Origin: Phycisphaerae bacterium | GTDB taxonomy: Bacteria; Planctomycetota; Phycisphaerae; Phycisphaerales; UBA1924 | Assembly: GCA_014192545.1 (NCBI GenBank) | Contig: BJHL01000005.1 | Location: 155,916 to 219,915, forward strand | Direction of reading: 5' to 3' | Length of the DNA stretch: 64,000 nt | In this document: positions 8,546-16,716 of the stretch, one piece after another | How positions within the stretch are numbered: position 1 is the stretch's first letter | Layout of the letters: the number at the start of each line of letters is the position of its first letter | Position numbers and translations under genes: made by a program | The notes under the pieces: model-generated | Told to the model about the DNA's origin: nothing | The model's input: the letters and a program-made list of their open reading frames with translations, nothing else | The model's database searches: none

Positions 8546-9646
8546 TCACACCCCAACCAGCCTCGCCCCCACACTCACCGCATCCTGCGCACTCTGCGCA
8601 TACCCATCCGCCCCAATCTCGCGCCACAAAACATCCGCCCCCAAAAACGCCGGCCCGCCCACCAGCACCTTGCATCGCTGGCCCGCCTCATGCCCGCGAA
8701 CGCACGCAATCGTGTCCTCTACCGCCCGCAATTGCGTCGGCAAATACGCGCTCAAGCACAACAAATCACACCCAAAATGCTCAACCGCAATCCCAAGATC
8801 AGGCCCAGGCACATTCGCCCCCAAATACACCGCCCGCCACCCCTCCATCTCAAAATAATCACACACCATCCGCACGCCCAAATCGTGCTGATTCCCCTGC
8901 ACGCTCGCCGCCACCACAACTTTCCCATGCCGCGGCTTCCTCGGCAAATGCGGATACAACTGACTCATCACCATCGCCGTCGTCGCCGTCGCGAAGTGCT
9001 CTTCTGCAACCGTCAAATCATTCATGTGCCACAGCCGCCCCAGCTCCTGCTGCACAGGCCCCAGCACCTGCTCATACACCTCGCGCACCCCGATCCGCTT
9101 CGCCGCCACCGCATCCGTCACCACCCTGCTCGCCGCAAACCTGTCCCCCTCGAGCACCGCAAGCAAATACCTCGCCCCAGTCTCCCCCTGCGGCGTCTCA
9201 ATGCTCAAATTCATAGGCGGCTCCACAACCGGCTTATAGAGTTCCTTCCCCGCCTCCCGCAAATACCCCATCACATATGCCCGGTCCTCCGCCGGAATAT
9301 TTCGATCCAGCACCTCACCCAATACATCCAGCGACCGCTGCAAATCATCCCGCGGCACCCCGCGCTTCTCAAACGCCACCGCCGACCAAATCACCTGCCG
9401 CACAAAAACCTGCGGCCGTCCCGCATGAATGCTGCTCGCTAAATCCGCAACCCGCCCCTGCAAATTTTCGCACCACCGATCAAACGCCAGCGGCTTATAC
9501 CGCGCTGCGATATCTTCCCACCGCTCCACCAGCATCGTCGCCGCTTGCGACGCAATCTGCTCATGACTCGCAAGCAGCAACTGTGCGATAAATCGCCGCT
9601 GCTCAATCGACTCGCCCGGACTGTGATGATCAATATCGCGCTGCAT
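8546..9646 (-). CDS. cobalamin-binding sensor protein, CarH-like without HTH
   Basis: 366 residues. The C-terminal part is a B12-binding module. A four-helix cap carries the Wx9EH signature (WHMNDLTVAEEH, Trp about 206, Glu-His about 216-217) that marks adenosylcobalamin photoreceptors of the CarH type. A Rossmann B12 domain follows with NQHDLGVRMVCDYFEMEGW (the DxHxxG-like ligand loop, His about 252) and a C-terminal GGPAF. Residues 1-185 form a helical domain without MerR-type HTH, vaguely RsbR-N-like. So it probably signals through a partner rather than by binding DNA. ATG 9646 is preferred over an upstream TTG at 9697. It is divergent from the DUF72 gene. Confidence 0.8.
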   Translation of the reverse strand: MQRDIDHHSPGESIEQRRFIAQLLLASHEQIASQAATMLVERWEDIAARYKPLAFDRWCENLQGRVADLASSIHAGRPQVFVRQVIWSAVAFEKRGVPRDDLQRSLDVLGEVLDRNIPAEDRAYVMGYLREAGKELYKPVVEPPMNLSIETPQGETGARYLLAVLEGDRFAASRVVTDAVAAKRIGVREVYEQVLGPVQQELGRLWHMNDLTVAEEHFATATTAMVMSQLYPHLPRKPRHGKVVVAASVQGNQHDLGVRMVCDYFEMEGWRAVYLGANVPGPDLGIAVEHFGCDLLCLSAYLPTQLRAVEDTIACVRGHEAGQRCKVLVGGPAFLGADVLWREIGADGYAQSAQDAVSVGARLVGV

Positions 9647-9794
9647 GCCAGCCCAAAGAAATTCCCCGATTGCCCACCCGAAATTATCAACGCCCAAGCG
9701 ACAGTAGTCGCAACAAGCAACTCAGTCGTGTTACATTCTCCGTGTAACTTCGCCTCTTGATCCCGCGAAAAATCCACAACACACATTTCTTCCC

Positions 9795-10796
9795 ATGCCC
9801 GCCCGCAAACCCAAGCACAACCCCCAGCCAGCCCTCTTCGCGGACTTTGACACCCCGCAGGTTTCCCTCGCGCCCCACGCCCTCGCCCTCAAGCCCCTCG
9901 CCGAAAAACTCGCCACCTCCATCCGTCTCGGCACCAGCTCTTGGACCTTCCCCTCCTGGGAAAATCTCGTCTACGACCGCAAGCACACCGCCGACACCCT
10001 CGTCCTCGAAGGCCTCGCCGCCTACGCCACGCATCCACTCTTCCGCAGCGTGGGCCTCGACCGCACCTTCTACCGCCCCATGTCCGCCGAAGACCTCGCC
10101 GCTCTCGCCGCGCGCGTCCCATCGCACTTCCGCTTCCTCGTCAAAGCCCACGGCGAAGTCACGCGCCCACCACAACCGGGCGAATCCAACTCCAAGTTCC
10201 TCGACATCGCCTGGACGCGCGACCAAATCCTCGCCCCCGCCGCCCAAGGCCTCGCACAAAAACTCGGAGTCATCCTCTTCCAGTTCCCACCCATGGACCT
10301 CCGCCCCGCGAACTTCTCCGGAGGCATCGACGCCTTCCTCGATCAACTCGCCAACTTCCTCGCCAGCCTCCCGCCCACGCTTCCCTGCGCCGTCGAAATC
10401 CGCAACCGCGAACTCCTCAGCAACCAACACCGCTCGCGCTACACAACCGCCCTCCGCCAAGCCGGCGTCGAACACTGCTACACAGGCCACCCCACCATGC
10501 CCACCATCGGCACCCAACTCGACCTCATCCCACCCCAGCAAGCTTCATCACCCGCCCCCCTCGCCTGCCGCTGGCTCCTCCACCCCACCCAACGCTACCA
10601 AGAAGCCAAAGACCGCTACTTCCCCTTCCAAGAACTCAAAGACGAAGACCCCGGCACCCGCGCCGAAATCACCAAACTCGCCGCCGCCGCCCAATCCCTC
10701 TCCCGCGACATCCTGATCATCGCCAACAACAAAGCCGAAGGCAGCGCCCCCCTCACCCTCGAACACCTCGCCATGCAAATCCTAAAACATCTCTAA
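9795..10796 (+). CDS. DUF72 (YecE-like) family protein
   Basis: 333 residues. A TIM-barrel-like DUF72 protein. Typical elements are LGTSSWTFPSW near the N-terminus, a TFYRPMS motif, FRFLVKAHGEVT, a GVILFQFPP strand and CAVEIRNRELL. The C-terminal region ends in DILIIANNKAEGSAPLTLEHLAMQ, matching the family's N-N-x-x-x-G-x-A-x pattern. The family's biochemical activity is not established. It is divergent from the cobalamin sensor with a 148-base gap. Confidence 0.88.
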   Translation: MPARKPKHNPQPALFADFDTPQVSLAPHALALKPLAEKLATSIRLGTSSWTFPSWENLVYDRKHTADTLVLEGLAAYATHPLFRSVGLDRTFYRPMSAEDLAALAARVPSHFRFLVKAHGEVTRPPQPGESNSKFLDIAWTRDQILAPAAQGLAQKLGVILFQFPPMDLRPANFSGGIDAFLDQLANFLASLPPTLPCAVEIRNRELLSNQHRSRYTTALRQAGVEHCYTGHPTMPTIGTQLDLIPPQQASSPAPLACRWLLHPTQRYQEAKDRYFPFQELKDEDPGTRAEITKLAAAAQSLSRDILIIANNKAEGSAPLTLEHLAMQILKHL

Positions 10797-10870
10797 GAAC
10801 ACGAGGGCGCAAGCCCTCGAACCCGTGCCACCGATCCCGGCTCTGCGTGGAATATGTTCATGGCCGGTGA

Positions 10871-11224
10871 TCAATCCCAATTAATCGTCTCCTCGACCGC
10901 CATGCGAAACCATGAAGTGAAATCGGAAAAATCCTCGCGCGATTCCCAACCAGGCGATGCGAAGTCATGTATGACAAGAACTCTTGGAGCGATGTCCGGT
11001 GCCCAGCAGGCCAGATCGTCGTTGTCCTGACGATACGCGAAAGGGAACAGGTGCCGTGAAGGATATCGAACTGCAAGTCCTGCCATACGAGACATCGCGT
11101 CCGAGGCCGTGAATATGTGCCACGGGCATAGATTGACGACGCGTTGCTCTACGAGCCTCTGGAACAATGGCGGATACTGCACCCATGCTGGCTTGATTTG
11201 TGTATCGACGATGTATTCATTCAT
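10871..11224 (-). CDS. small SUKH/SMI1-like protein
   Basis: 117 residues. It has a compact alpha/beta sequence with a C-terminal block (LACWAPDIAPRVLVIHDF, then SWFRMAVEETINWD) that resembles SMI1/KNR4 (SUKH) proteins, a superfamily of immunity and scaffold proteins. ATG 11224 is preferred over TTG 11242 because GAGG lies eight to nine bases upstream. No toxin gene is adjacent; downstream is the 3' end of the DUF72 gene and upstream the poly-C tract. Its codon use is less C-biased than its neighbours, which could mean a foreign origin. Confidence 0.55.
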   Translation of the reverse strand: MNEYIVDTQIKPAWVQYPPLFQRLVEQRVVNLCPWHIFTASDAMSRMAGLAVRYPSRHLFPFAYRQDNDDLACWAPDIAPRVLVIHDFASPGWESREDFSDFTSWFRMAVEETINWD

Positions 11225-11409
11225 GAGCACCTCGCTATGCAAATGACATTGGAGTCATGCAGGATGGGAACCCTTGAGGGTACCCGCAGTCTCCACAATC
11301 TCACCGAACTGAAGAAGCGCATCAAGCTCACAACGCCGAGGCTCTGCGCGATCGATGTGAATGTCCTGCCACCAACCTTCCCCTCCAGCATCCAACCCCC
11401 CACGCGAGC

Positions 11410-11524
11410 CCCCTCCCTCCCCCCCCCCCCCCCCCCCCCCCGCCCCACCCCCCCCCCCCCCCCCCCACCCCCCCACCCCCCCCCCCCCCCCCCCCCCCCC
11501 GCCCCCCACCCCCCCCCCCCCCCC
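11410..11524. repeat. interrupted poly-C tract of about 115 bases
   Basis: Almost pure cytosine from 11410 to 11524, broken by single A, G or T bases. It replaces the place where the N-terminal ~20-25 codons of the alcohol dehydrogenase should be. The preceding 11225-11409 has no convincing gene. This may be a sequencing or assembly artefact or a real expanded homopolymer; the sequence alone cannot decide. Confidence 0.9.
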
Positions 11525-11526
11525 AC

Positions 11527-12507
11527 CGCCGCGACCCGCGTCCGCAGGACGTCGAGATCGAAATCCTCTACTGCGGCGTCTGCCACTCCGACCTCCACCA
11601 AGCCCGCAACGAATGGGGCAACTCCCTCTTCCCCATGGTCCCAGGCCACGAAATCGTCGGCCGCGTCTCCCGCGTCGGCAGCAGCGTCACCAAGTTCAAA
11701 GCTGGCGACTTCGCCGGCGTGGGCTGCATGGTCGGCTCCTGTCGCAAGTGCTCCTCCTGCACCCAAGGCCTCGAGCAATACTGCGACACCTTCCCCACCT
11801 GGACCTACAACAGCCCCGACCCCCTCGCCCCGGGCCAACCCACCCACGGCGGCTACTCCGACCGCATCGTCGTCGACGAAGCCTTCACGCTCAAAGTCTC
11901 GTCCAACGCCAACCTCGCCGCCACCGCGCCGCTCCTCTGCGCCGGCATCACCACCTACTCGCCCCTCCGCCACTGGAAAGTCGGCCCAGGCCAGCGCGTC
12001 GCCATCGTGGGCCTTGGAGGCCTAGGCCACATGGGCGTCAAATTCGCCCGCGCCTTCGGTGCTCAAACCGTCGTCATCACCACATCGCCTCGCAAAATCG
12101 ACGACGCCAAGCGCCTGGGCGCCCATGAAGTGATCGTCTCCAGCGACGCCGACCAAATGACCAAAAACTTCCGCAGCTTCGACTTCATCCTCGACTGCGT
12201 CAGCGCCGAACACGACATCAACGCCTACCTCAACCTCCTCAAGCGCGACGCCACCCTTTGCCTCGTCGGCGCCCCCGAAAAACCCATGCCCGTCAGCGCA
12301 TTCTCGCTGCTGCTCCCCCGCCGCAGCTTCGCCGGCAGCGGCATCGGCGGCATCGCCGAAACCCAAGAAATGCTCGACTTCTGCGCGAAGAACAACATCA
12401 CCAGCGACATCGAAATGATCAAGATGCAAGACATCAACATCGCCTACGACCGCCTCCTCAAAGGTGATGTGAAGTATCGCTTCGTGATTGATTGCAAGAG
12501 CCTGTAA
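11527..12507 (+). CDS. zinc alcohol dehydrogenase (CAD family), 5' end disrupted
   Basis: NADP-dependent zinc alcohol/aldehyde reductase of the cinnamyl-alcohol-dehydrogenase/YahK type. Recognisable protein starts at RRDPRPQDVEIEILYCGVCH (catalytic-zinc Cys in GVCHSD). It continues with GHEIVGRV (zinc His), the structural-zinc cluster CMVGSCRKCSSCTQGLEQYC, and the dinucleotide fold GLGGLGHMGVKFA. It ends normally at SL. No start codon exists in this frame between the stop at 11275 and ATG 11635. Starting there would delete the catalytic Cys, so the true 5' end was lost in the poly-C tract. Either a pseudogene or an assembly fault. Confidence 0.8.
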   Translation, partial: RRDPRPQDVEIEILYCGVCHSDLHQARNEWGNSLFPMVPGHEIVGRVSRVGSSVTKFKAGDFAGVGCMVGSCRKCSSCTQGLEQYCDTFPTWTYNSPDPLAPGQPTHGGYSDRIVVDEAFTLKVSSNANLAATAPLLCAGITTYSPLRHWKVGPGQRVAIVGLGGLGHMGVKFARAFGAQTVVITTSPRKIDDAKRLGAHEVIVSSDADQMTKNFRSFDFILDCVSAEHDINAYLNLLKRDATLCLVGAPEKPMPVSAFSLLLPRRSFAGSGIGGIAETQEMLDFCAKNNITSDIEMIKMQDINIAYDRLLKGDVKYRFVIDCKSL

Positions 12508-12516
12508 GCAGCGAAG

Positions 12517-12612
12517 TACGGAAGAGACAAAGTACCGAAGTACCGAAGTACCGAAGGCAAGACACTCAATTGTCTTTCCTCCGGTACTTCGTCTCTCCGG
12601 TACTTCGGTACG
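12517..12612. repeat. inverted low-complexity repeat (GTACCGAA units)
   Basis: The left arm (12517-12556) has three to four GTACCGAA units plus AAGAGACAAAG. The right arm (12581-12612) is its imperfect reverse complement, CCGGTACTTCGTCTCT then CCGGTACTTCGGTAC. The arms are separated by about 25 bases. As RNA it would form a long hairpin directly after the alcohol dehydrogenase stop codon. The right-arm sequence recurs nearly unchanged at 13195-13226, so ybeY is bracketed by copies. Confidence 0.85.
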
Positions 12613-12655
12613 TGCCTTTCCACCGGTACTCGCCTTCCCACCCCTACCCTCCCCC

Positions 12656-13174
12656 ATGCCCTCCTCCGTCGACCTCACCGACGCCACCCACTCCCTCACC
12701 GACCACCAGCTCACCTGGCTCCTCGACCACATCGCTCTCGCCCTCCAAAAGCTCCACGCCGCAGGTTCGGTCTCCGTTCGCGTCATCGACGACTCCGAAA
12801 TGGCCGCCGCCCACGAAGAATTCGCCGGCGTCCCCGGCACCACCGATGTCCTGACCTTCGACCTCACCGACCCCGACACCCAGCCACCCCCGCCCATCCC
12901 CGCTCCCGCCTCGCTTTTATCTGACGCATCCAAGCAAACTCCGTATCCCGTCCACGCCGACATCATGATCTGCCGCGACGAAGCCGCCCGCCAATCCGCC
13001 GCACGGGGATACCCTATTGAGCGCGAATTGCTCCTCTACGTTGTCCACGCCCTGCTGCATTGCCTAGGCCACGACGACCACGAAGAACAAGCCGCCGAAG
13101 CGATGCACCGGATGGAAGACGCAGTGCTCGAATCGATCGGTGTCGGCCCAGTCTTCCGAGTGCCCGAGCACTAA
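12656..13174 (+). CDS. ybeY: endoribonuclease YbeY
   Basis: 172 residues. A zinc-dependent single-strand endoribonuclease acting in 16S rRNA 3'-end maturation and 70S ribosome quality control. The diagnostic metal site HALLHCLGHDDH (three His) lies at about residues 126-137. It is preceded by RVIDDSEMAAAHEEF and GTTDVLTFDL, which are typical of the family. A Pro-rich loop of about 25 residues (PDTQPPPPIPAPASLL) after the TDVLTF motif is longer than usual. Start ATG 12656; upstream sequence in frame is the repeat element. The next gene is a CorC-type protein, the usual neighbour. Confidence 0.92.
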   Translation: MPSSVDLTDATHSLTDHQLTWLLDHIALALQKLHAAGSVSVRVIDDSEMAAAHEEFAGVPGTTDVLTFDLTDPDTQPPPPIPAPASLLSDASKQTPYPVHADIMICRDEAARQSAARGYPIERELLLYVVHALLHCLGHDDHEEQAAEAMHRMEDAVLESIGVGPVFRVPEH

Positions 13175-13189
13175 AGCCGCCGTAGGTTC

Positions 13190-13228
13190 TTCCTTCGGTA
13201 CTTCGTCTCTCCGGTACTTCGGTACTTC
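13190..13228. repeat. GGTACTTC repeat, copy before the CorC-type gene
   Basis: A single-armed copy of the right arm at 12581-12612: the same arrangement of CGGTACTTCGTCTCTCCGG and GGTACTTCGGTAC ends two bases before the ATG of the next gene. It therefore occupies the ribosome-binding region of that gene, where no Shine-Dalgarno sequence is seen. Confidence 0.8.
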
Positions 13229-13230
13229 TT

Positions 13231-14604
13231 ATGCGTTCTGAACTCTGGCTCCTGCTCATCGTCACCGGCCTCATCTTCGGCTGTGTCTTGTCCTGCCTCG
13301 CCCAAGCCCTGCGCGATCTCCGCAAACCTCTCCTCGAAGAAATCGCCACCATCCGCAAGCGCCCCGGCGCAACCGCCCGCGTCAACAAAATCATCGACGA
13401 TGTCGAAGGCCACGCCGCCAGCATCGCTCTCCCGCGCGTCGTCTGCAATCTCCTCGTCGTCATCGCCTTGACCCTCTGGGTCGCCGAACTCCGCCAAGTC
13501 GAGCGCATCGACTGGCCCGAGATCGCCATTGGCGTCGCCGTTTCCACCCTTCTCCTCTGGGTCTTCGGCACCGTCATCCCCGCCAGCATCGCCCGCCACG
13601 CCGGCGAAAGCCTCGTCTATCGCTGCTCGCTGCTGCTTCGCATGGGCTACTGGCTCGTCGCCCCCTTCCGCCCCTTCGTCCGCCTCGTCGATGAAGTCGT
13701 CCGCCGCCTCGCCGGCTCAACCGCCGAATCCACCGGCAAAGCCATCGAGCAAGAACTTCTCAGCGTCGTCGAAGAAGCCCAGGAAGAAGGCAAATTCGAC
13801 AACGTCGAACGCGACATGATCGAAGCCGTCGTCCGCTTCCGCGACCGTACCGTCGCGCAAGTCATGACCCCGCGCACCCAAATCGAAGCGATGCCCCTCA
13901 GCAACGACCTCAGCAAAGTCACCGCAAGCATCCGCACCATCGGCCACTCGCGCATCCCCGTCTTCGAAGGCGACATGGACCACATCGTCGGTATCTTCTA
14001 CGTCAAAGACCTCATGCGCTGGCTCGCCGGCGACGGCGGCGGCAGCCGCACCGGCCGCCTCTTCGATCTCCGCGCCCTCCTCCGCCCCGCCTACTTCGTT
14101 CCCGAAACCAAAACCGTCCGCGAGCTCCTCCCCGAACTCCTCAACAAACGCGTCCACATCGCCATGGTCGCCGACGAATACGGCGGCACCGCGGGCCTGG
14201 TCACCTTCGAAGACATCGTCGAAGAAGTCTTCGGCGACATCCAAGACGAATACGAACAACCCGAAGAATCAACCAGCGACGTCACCATCGACCAAGTCTC
14301 CCGCACCGCCGAAATCGACGCCGCCGCTCGCATCGAAGACGTCAACATCGAACTCCGCCGCCTAGGCGGTCAGCTCCCCACGAGTGAAGACTACGAAACC
14401 GTCGGCGGCTTCGTCACCGTTACGCTGGGCCGTATCCCCACCGCCGGCGAAAGCTTCCCCCTAGAACCCAACCCCCAATCCAACGCCCCCGCCGGCCACA
14501 TCCAAGTCTTGACCGCCCAGCCCACCCGCGTCACCCGCGTGCGAGTCGCGTTCGAACAATCCGCCCCCACCCGCGAAGCAGTAAAAGCCGACGCCGGGAA
14601 GTAG
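13231..14604 (+). CDS. CNNM/CorC-type CBS-domain membrane protein
   Basis: 457 residues. An N-terminal membrane domain (DUF21/CNNM-like, helices at about 5-25, 68-85, 95-115 and 130-150). Then a CBS pair starting at TVAQVMTPRTQIEAMP (about 207) and ending near VADEYGGTAGLVTFEDIVEE (about 310-330). A C-terminal CorC_HlyC domain follows with GGFVTVTLGRIPTAGE. Proteins of this family are implicated in magnesium/cobalt homeostasis. Order ybeY-corC is conserved in many bacteria. Start ATG at 13231 directly after a repeat element. Confidence 0.88.
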   Translation: MRSELWLLLIVTGLIFGCVLSCLAQALRDLRKPLLEEIATIRKRPGATARVNKIIDDVEGHAASIALPRVVCNLLVVIALTLWVAELRQVERIDWPEIAIGVAVSTLLLWVFGTVIPASIARHAGESLVYRCSLLLRMGYWLVAPFRPFVRLVDEVVRRLAGSTAESTGKAIEQELLSVVEEAQEEGKFDNVERDMIEAVVRFRDRTVAQVMTPRTQIEAMPLSNDLSKVTASIRTIGHSRIPVFEGDMDHIVGIFYVKDLMRWLAGDGGGSRTGRLFDLRALLRPAYFVPETKTVRELLPELLNKRVHIAMVADEYGGTAGLVTFEDIVEEVFGDIQDEYEQPEESTSDVTIDQVSRTAEIDAAARIEDVNIELRRLGGQLPTSEDYETVGGFVTVTLGRIPTAGESFPLEPNPQSNAPAGHIQVLTAQPTRVTRVRVAFEQSAPTREAVKADAGK

Positions 14605-14636
14605 CAAGCTTCGTCAATACACACGGGGGAAGTGAC

Positions 14637-16016
14637 GTGAATCGCAAGACAAAACGACGGCTCGGCATCAGCACTACGGCGGTTGCTCTGGTGGCACTCG
14701 CCGCGTACTTATGGTCGTACTGCGTCCACGCGAAATCCACACCGACAATCGACTACGGCTCGCAAATCCAAGCTGCTGCGCGAGACCCCAAACTGGTCGC
14801 GAATGAGGCGCTGTATCCAGCATTTATAGAAGTCGTTAGTGAGTTTTCTCGCTCAATTCAATCGCATAACAAAATTTTAGATGGCGCCGCCAAAGACATG
14901 GACCTCGATGCGGTACTTTCCTGTGAGAGCAGTATCGACAATCAATTGCTCGTTGATTCTGCATTGGCCTACCTGAATGCTGATGGTGTATTTGAGCGCA
15001 CGCGTGTGATTCCTCATTTGTACGGAGGTTTGCGTTCCTATTCGAAAGCAACTCCACTCATCGACTCGGGCCTGAAAGAGATAGGAGCAACGCGAGCCCA
15101 CACGCGGCTGCAACGCATTCGCTTGGACAAAGCTATTCGTTCCGACGACATCGAAACCGCGACCCCTGCACTTGAGGAATTGCTCTCGGCAGTTCGCCAC
15201 ATCGCATACCAAGGCCTTTACGTAGACGCAAGCCTCGATTGCACGGTTCGAGGCACCGTGAGCAGTCAGATCGCCGGTCTAGCCAGTTGCGGGCAAGTCT
15301 CGCCCGCGATGGCCGCCGCTCTGCTCCCAGTCCTTTCCGAGTACCAGCAAACCTATGCCATCGCGCGATCGTTCCGCATCGAACAGTTCATTGCACTCGA
15401 TGCGGTGCAGCACCTATATACCGACGACGGAACGGGCGATGGCCGGATGATCGTGCAGGAGATGCTCAAACTCGGCAGCCCCAACGACGACCGCGGCGCA
15501 TGGGTCAACCTCGCAGGCATGTTTGTTGCGTCCCGCCGAGAGGTCGAAGCCGATATCAAGGCGACGTTCATAACCGCCGCGACTATCGCTGATAAGTCGT
15601 TCCGCGACAGAATCCCCATGAGTCCGTTGCGGCAGCGCAGCTCACTTGGCAAACTCAGTTTTAGCCTGACGCCAATCATGTTTCCCGATGTCAAAGAACT
15701 CGCAGCTCGTGCCGATAGTGCCACGCAGCAGTATCACTCAGCCATGATTGCTTGCGCGCTCATTGTGCATCACGCAAACCACGGCGAGTATCCTGCGAAA
15801 CTCTCCGAACTCGCGCCCTTGCTCCCCGCCGCCGCGCTTTCGGACCCGCTCGCCCCCGACACACAGTTTATATACATCCGCTCCGAAAATGCTTACTCAC
15901 TCTGGAGTACAGGCACCGACGGCGACAACGATCATGGCATAATGGCCCCGCGCGACCAAAACGCGAATAAAGGACGCCAAATCGTCGATGGTGATATTCT
16001 CTTGCTGCCTCGTTAG
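14637..16016 (+). CDS. membrane-anchored protein with pseudopilin-like tail, unknown function
   Basis: 459 residues. GTG start at 14637 with GGGGGA upstream. One N-terminal helix (TTAVALVALAAYLWSYCVHA, about 14-33) suggests a membrane-anchored protein with a large exported domain. That domain is helical and has no motif I know. The last ~85 residues (HHANHGEYPAKLSELAPLLP, SDPLAPDTQFIYIRSENAYS, WSTGTDGDND) follow the pattern of type II secretion major-pseudopilin-like C-termini, from memory found in many planctomycete hypothetical proteins. Base composition is less C-biased than its upstream neighbours. Confidence 0.6.
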   Translation: MNRKTKRRLGISTTAVALVALAAYLWSYCVHAKSTPTIDYGSQIQAAARDPKLVANEALYPAFIEVVSEFSRSIQSHNKILDGAAKDMDLDAVLSCESSIDNQLLVDSALAYLNADGVFERTRVIPHLYGGLRSYSKATPLIDSGLKEIGATRAHTRLQRIRLDKAIRSDDIETATPALEELLSAVRHIAYQGLYVDASLDCTVRGTVSSQIAGLASCGQVSPAMAAALLPVLSEYQQTYAIARSFRIEQFIALDAVQHLYTDDGTGDGRMIVQEMLKLGSPNDDRGAWVNLAGMFVASRREVEADIKATFITAATIADKSFRDRIPMSPLRQRSSLGKLSFSLTPIMFPDVKELAARADSATQQYHSAMIACALIVHHANHGEYPAKLSELAPLLPAAALSDPLAPDTQFIYIRSENAYSLWSTGTDGDNDHGIMAPRDQNANKGRQIVDGDILLLPR

Positions 16017-16655
16017 TCTGCGCAGCGCATCTACCACCGTTGTCCAAAAATCTCCCACCCATCTACCGCAAGCGCGCGCAATCTCCCGCTCACAACAAAC
16101 TTTCCTCTTTACATCTTCTCTCCCCACGCGAAACTACTCCCGGTCGCCGCAGTACGCGTCGATCACACCTTCCGTGTCGCTTCTGCGGCGGCCTCGGCGA
16201 GCGTGACAACCGCAATGGTCGGTGGACGAAAGGCCAGGGAGTAATGCCCGGAAGTCGTGCGTCCTCATTCCAAAGCCAAGTCACGCAACCCAGCGCCCAT
16301 TTGATCGAGCAACACCCCCGGCGTGATCAACGCGCACCCAAGCGCCACGGTCTGAAGGTGGGCCGCCCTTCCAAGGCGGCAGGATTGCAAGCACAATTGC
16401 ATTCCAACCCTCGCGGAACACGCCGCGATGTTTCGCGCAAGCGAAACAAGCCCCAGCCCGCCAATCCGGTGCGAGCCGCAGAATGGGAAAAGGTCGCACG
16501 CGACCCCCCATCGATCATCCCTCGCACGCGGAAAGAAAGCAAATCCCCCGCAACCAACCCACTCGCAACCCGCGAGCGTTGTGTCATTGCAAACACGCTC
16601 ACCAAAACACACTCGCCTTCGCAAGAAATGTCACGCGCACTCCATCGGCTTCCGT
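16017..16655. other. gene-free stretch of about 640 bases
   Basis: No convincing coding region on either strand: the open frames here are short of coding character and overlap one another. It contains a near-palindrome at 16365-16382 (GCCGCCCTTCCAAGGCGGC-like), which I suspect is a dispersed intergenic repeat, but no second copy is present in the window. The + strand is C-rich here. The sharpest change in strand composition of the window begins just to the right. Confidence 0.5.
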
Positions 16656-16691
16656 GTACAAAAAAGTACCCGCGATTTCTCGCGAGTACTT
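16656..16691 (-). terminator. intrinsic terminator of the phoD gene
   Basis: Read on the minus strand, AAGTACTCGCGA pairs with TCGCGGGTACTT (one bulge on each side) around a four-base loop and is followed by a run of six T. It lies 25 bases after the stop of the PhoD-type phosphatase gene. Confidence 0.85.
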
Positions 16692-16716
16692 CAATGACTT
16701 CTTCACATGCTCAAGT

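Noticed and set aside
11144..12128. Open frames of 255-293 codons running through the poly-C tract
   Set aside because: They consist largely of proline from the C tract and are shifted relative to the recognisable dehydrogenase frame.
16350..16420. tRNA-Gly-like anticodon loop CTTCCAA with a GC stem
   Set aside because: No T-arm, D-arm or acceptor pairing can be built around it; it is better read as a near-palindromic repeat.
16017..16716. Replication origin at the composition switch
   Set aside because: No DnaA-box cluster, AT-rich unwinding region or dnaA/dnaN gene is visible; kept only as a composition finding.
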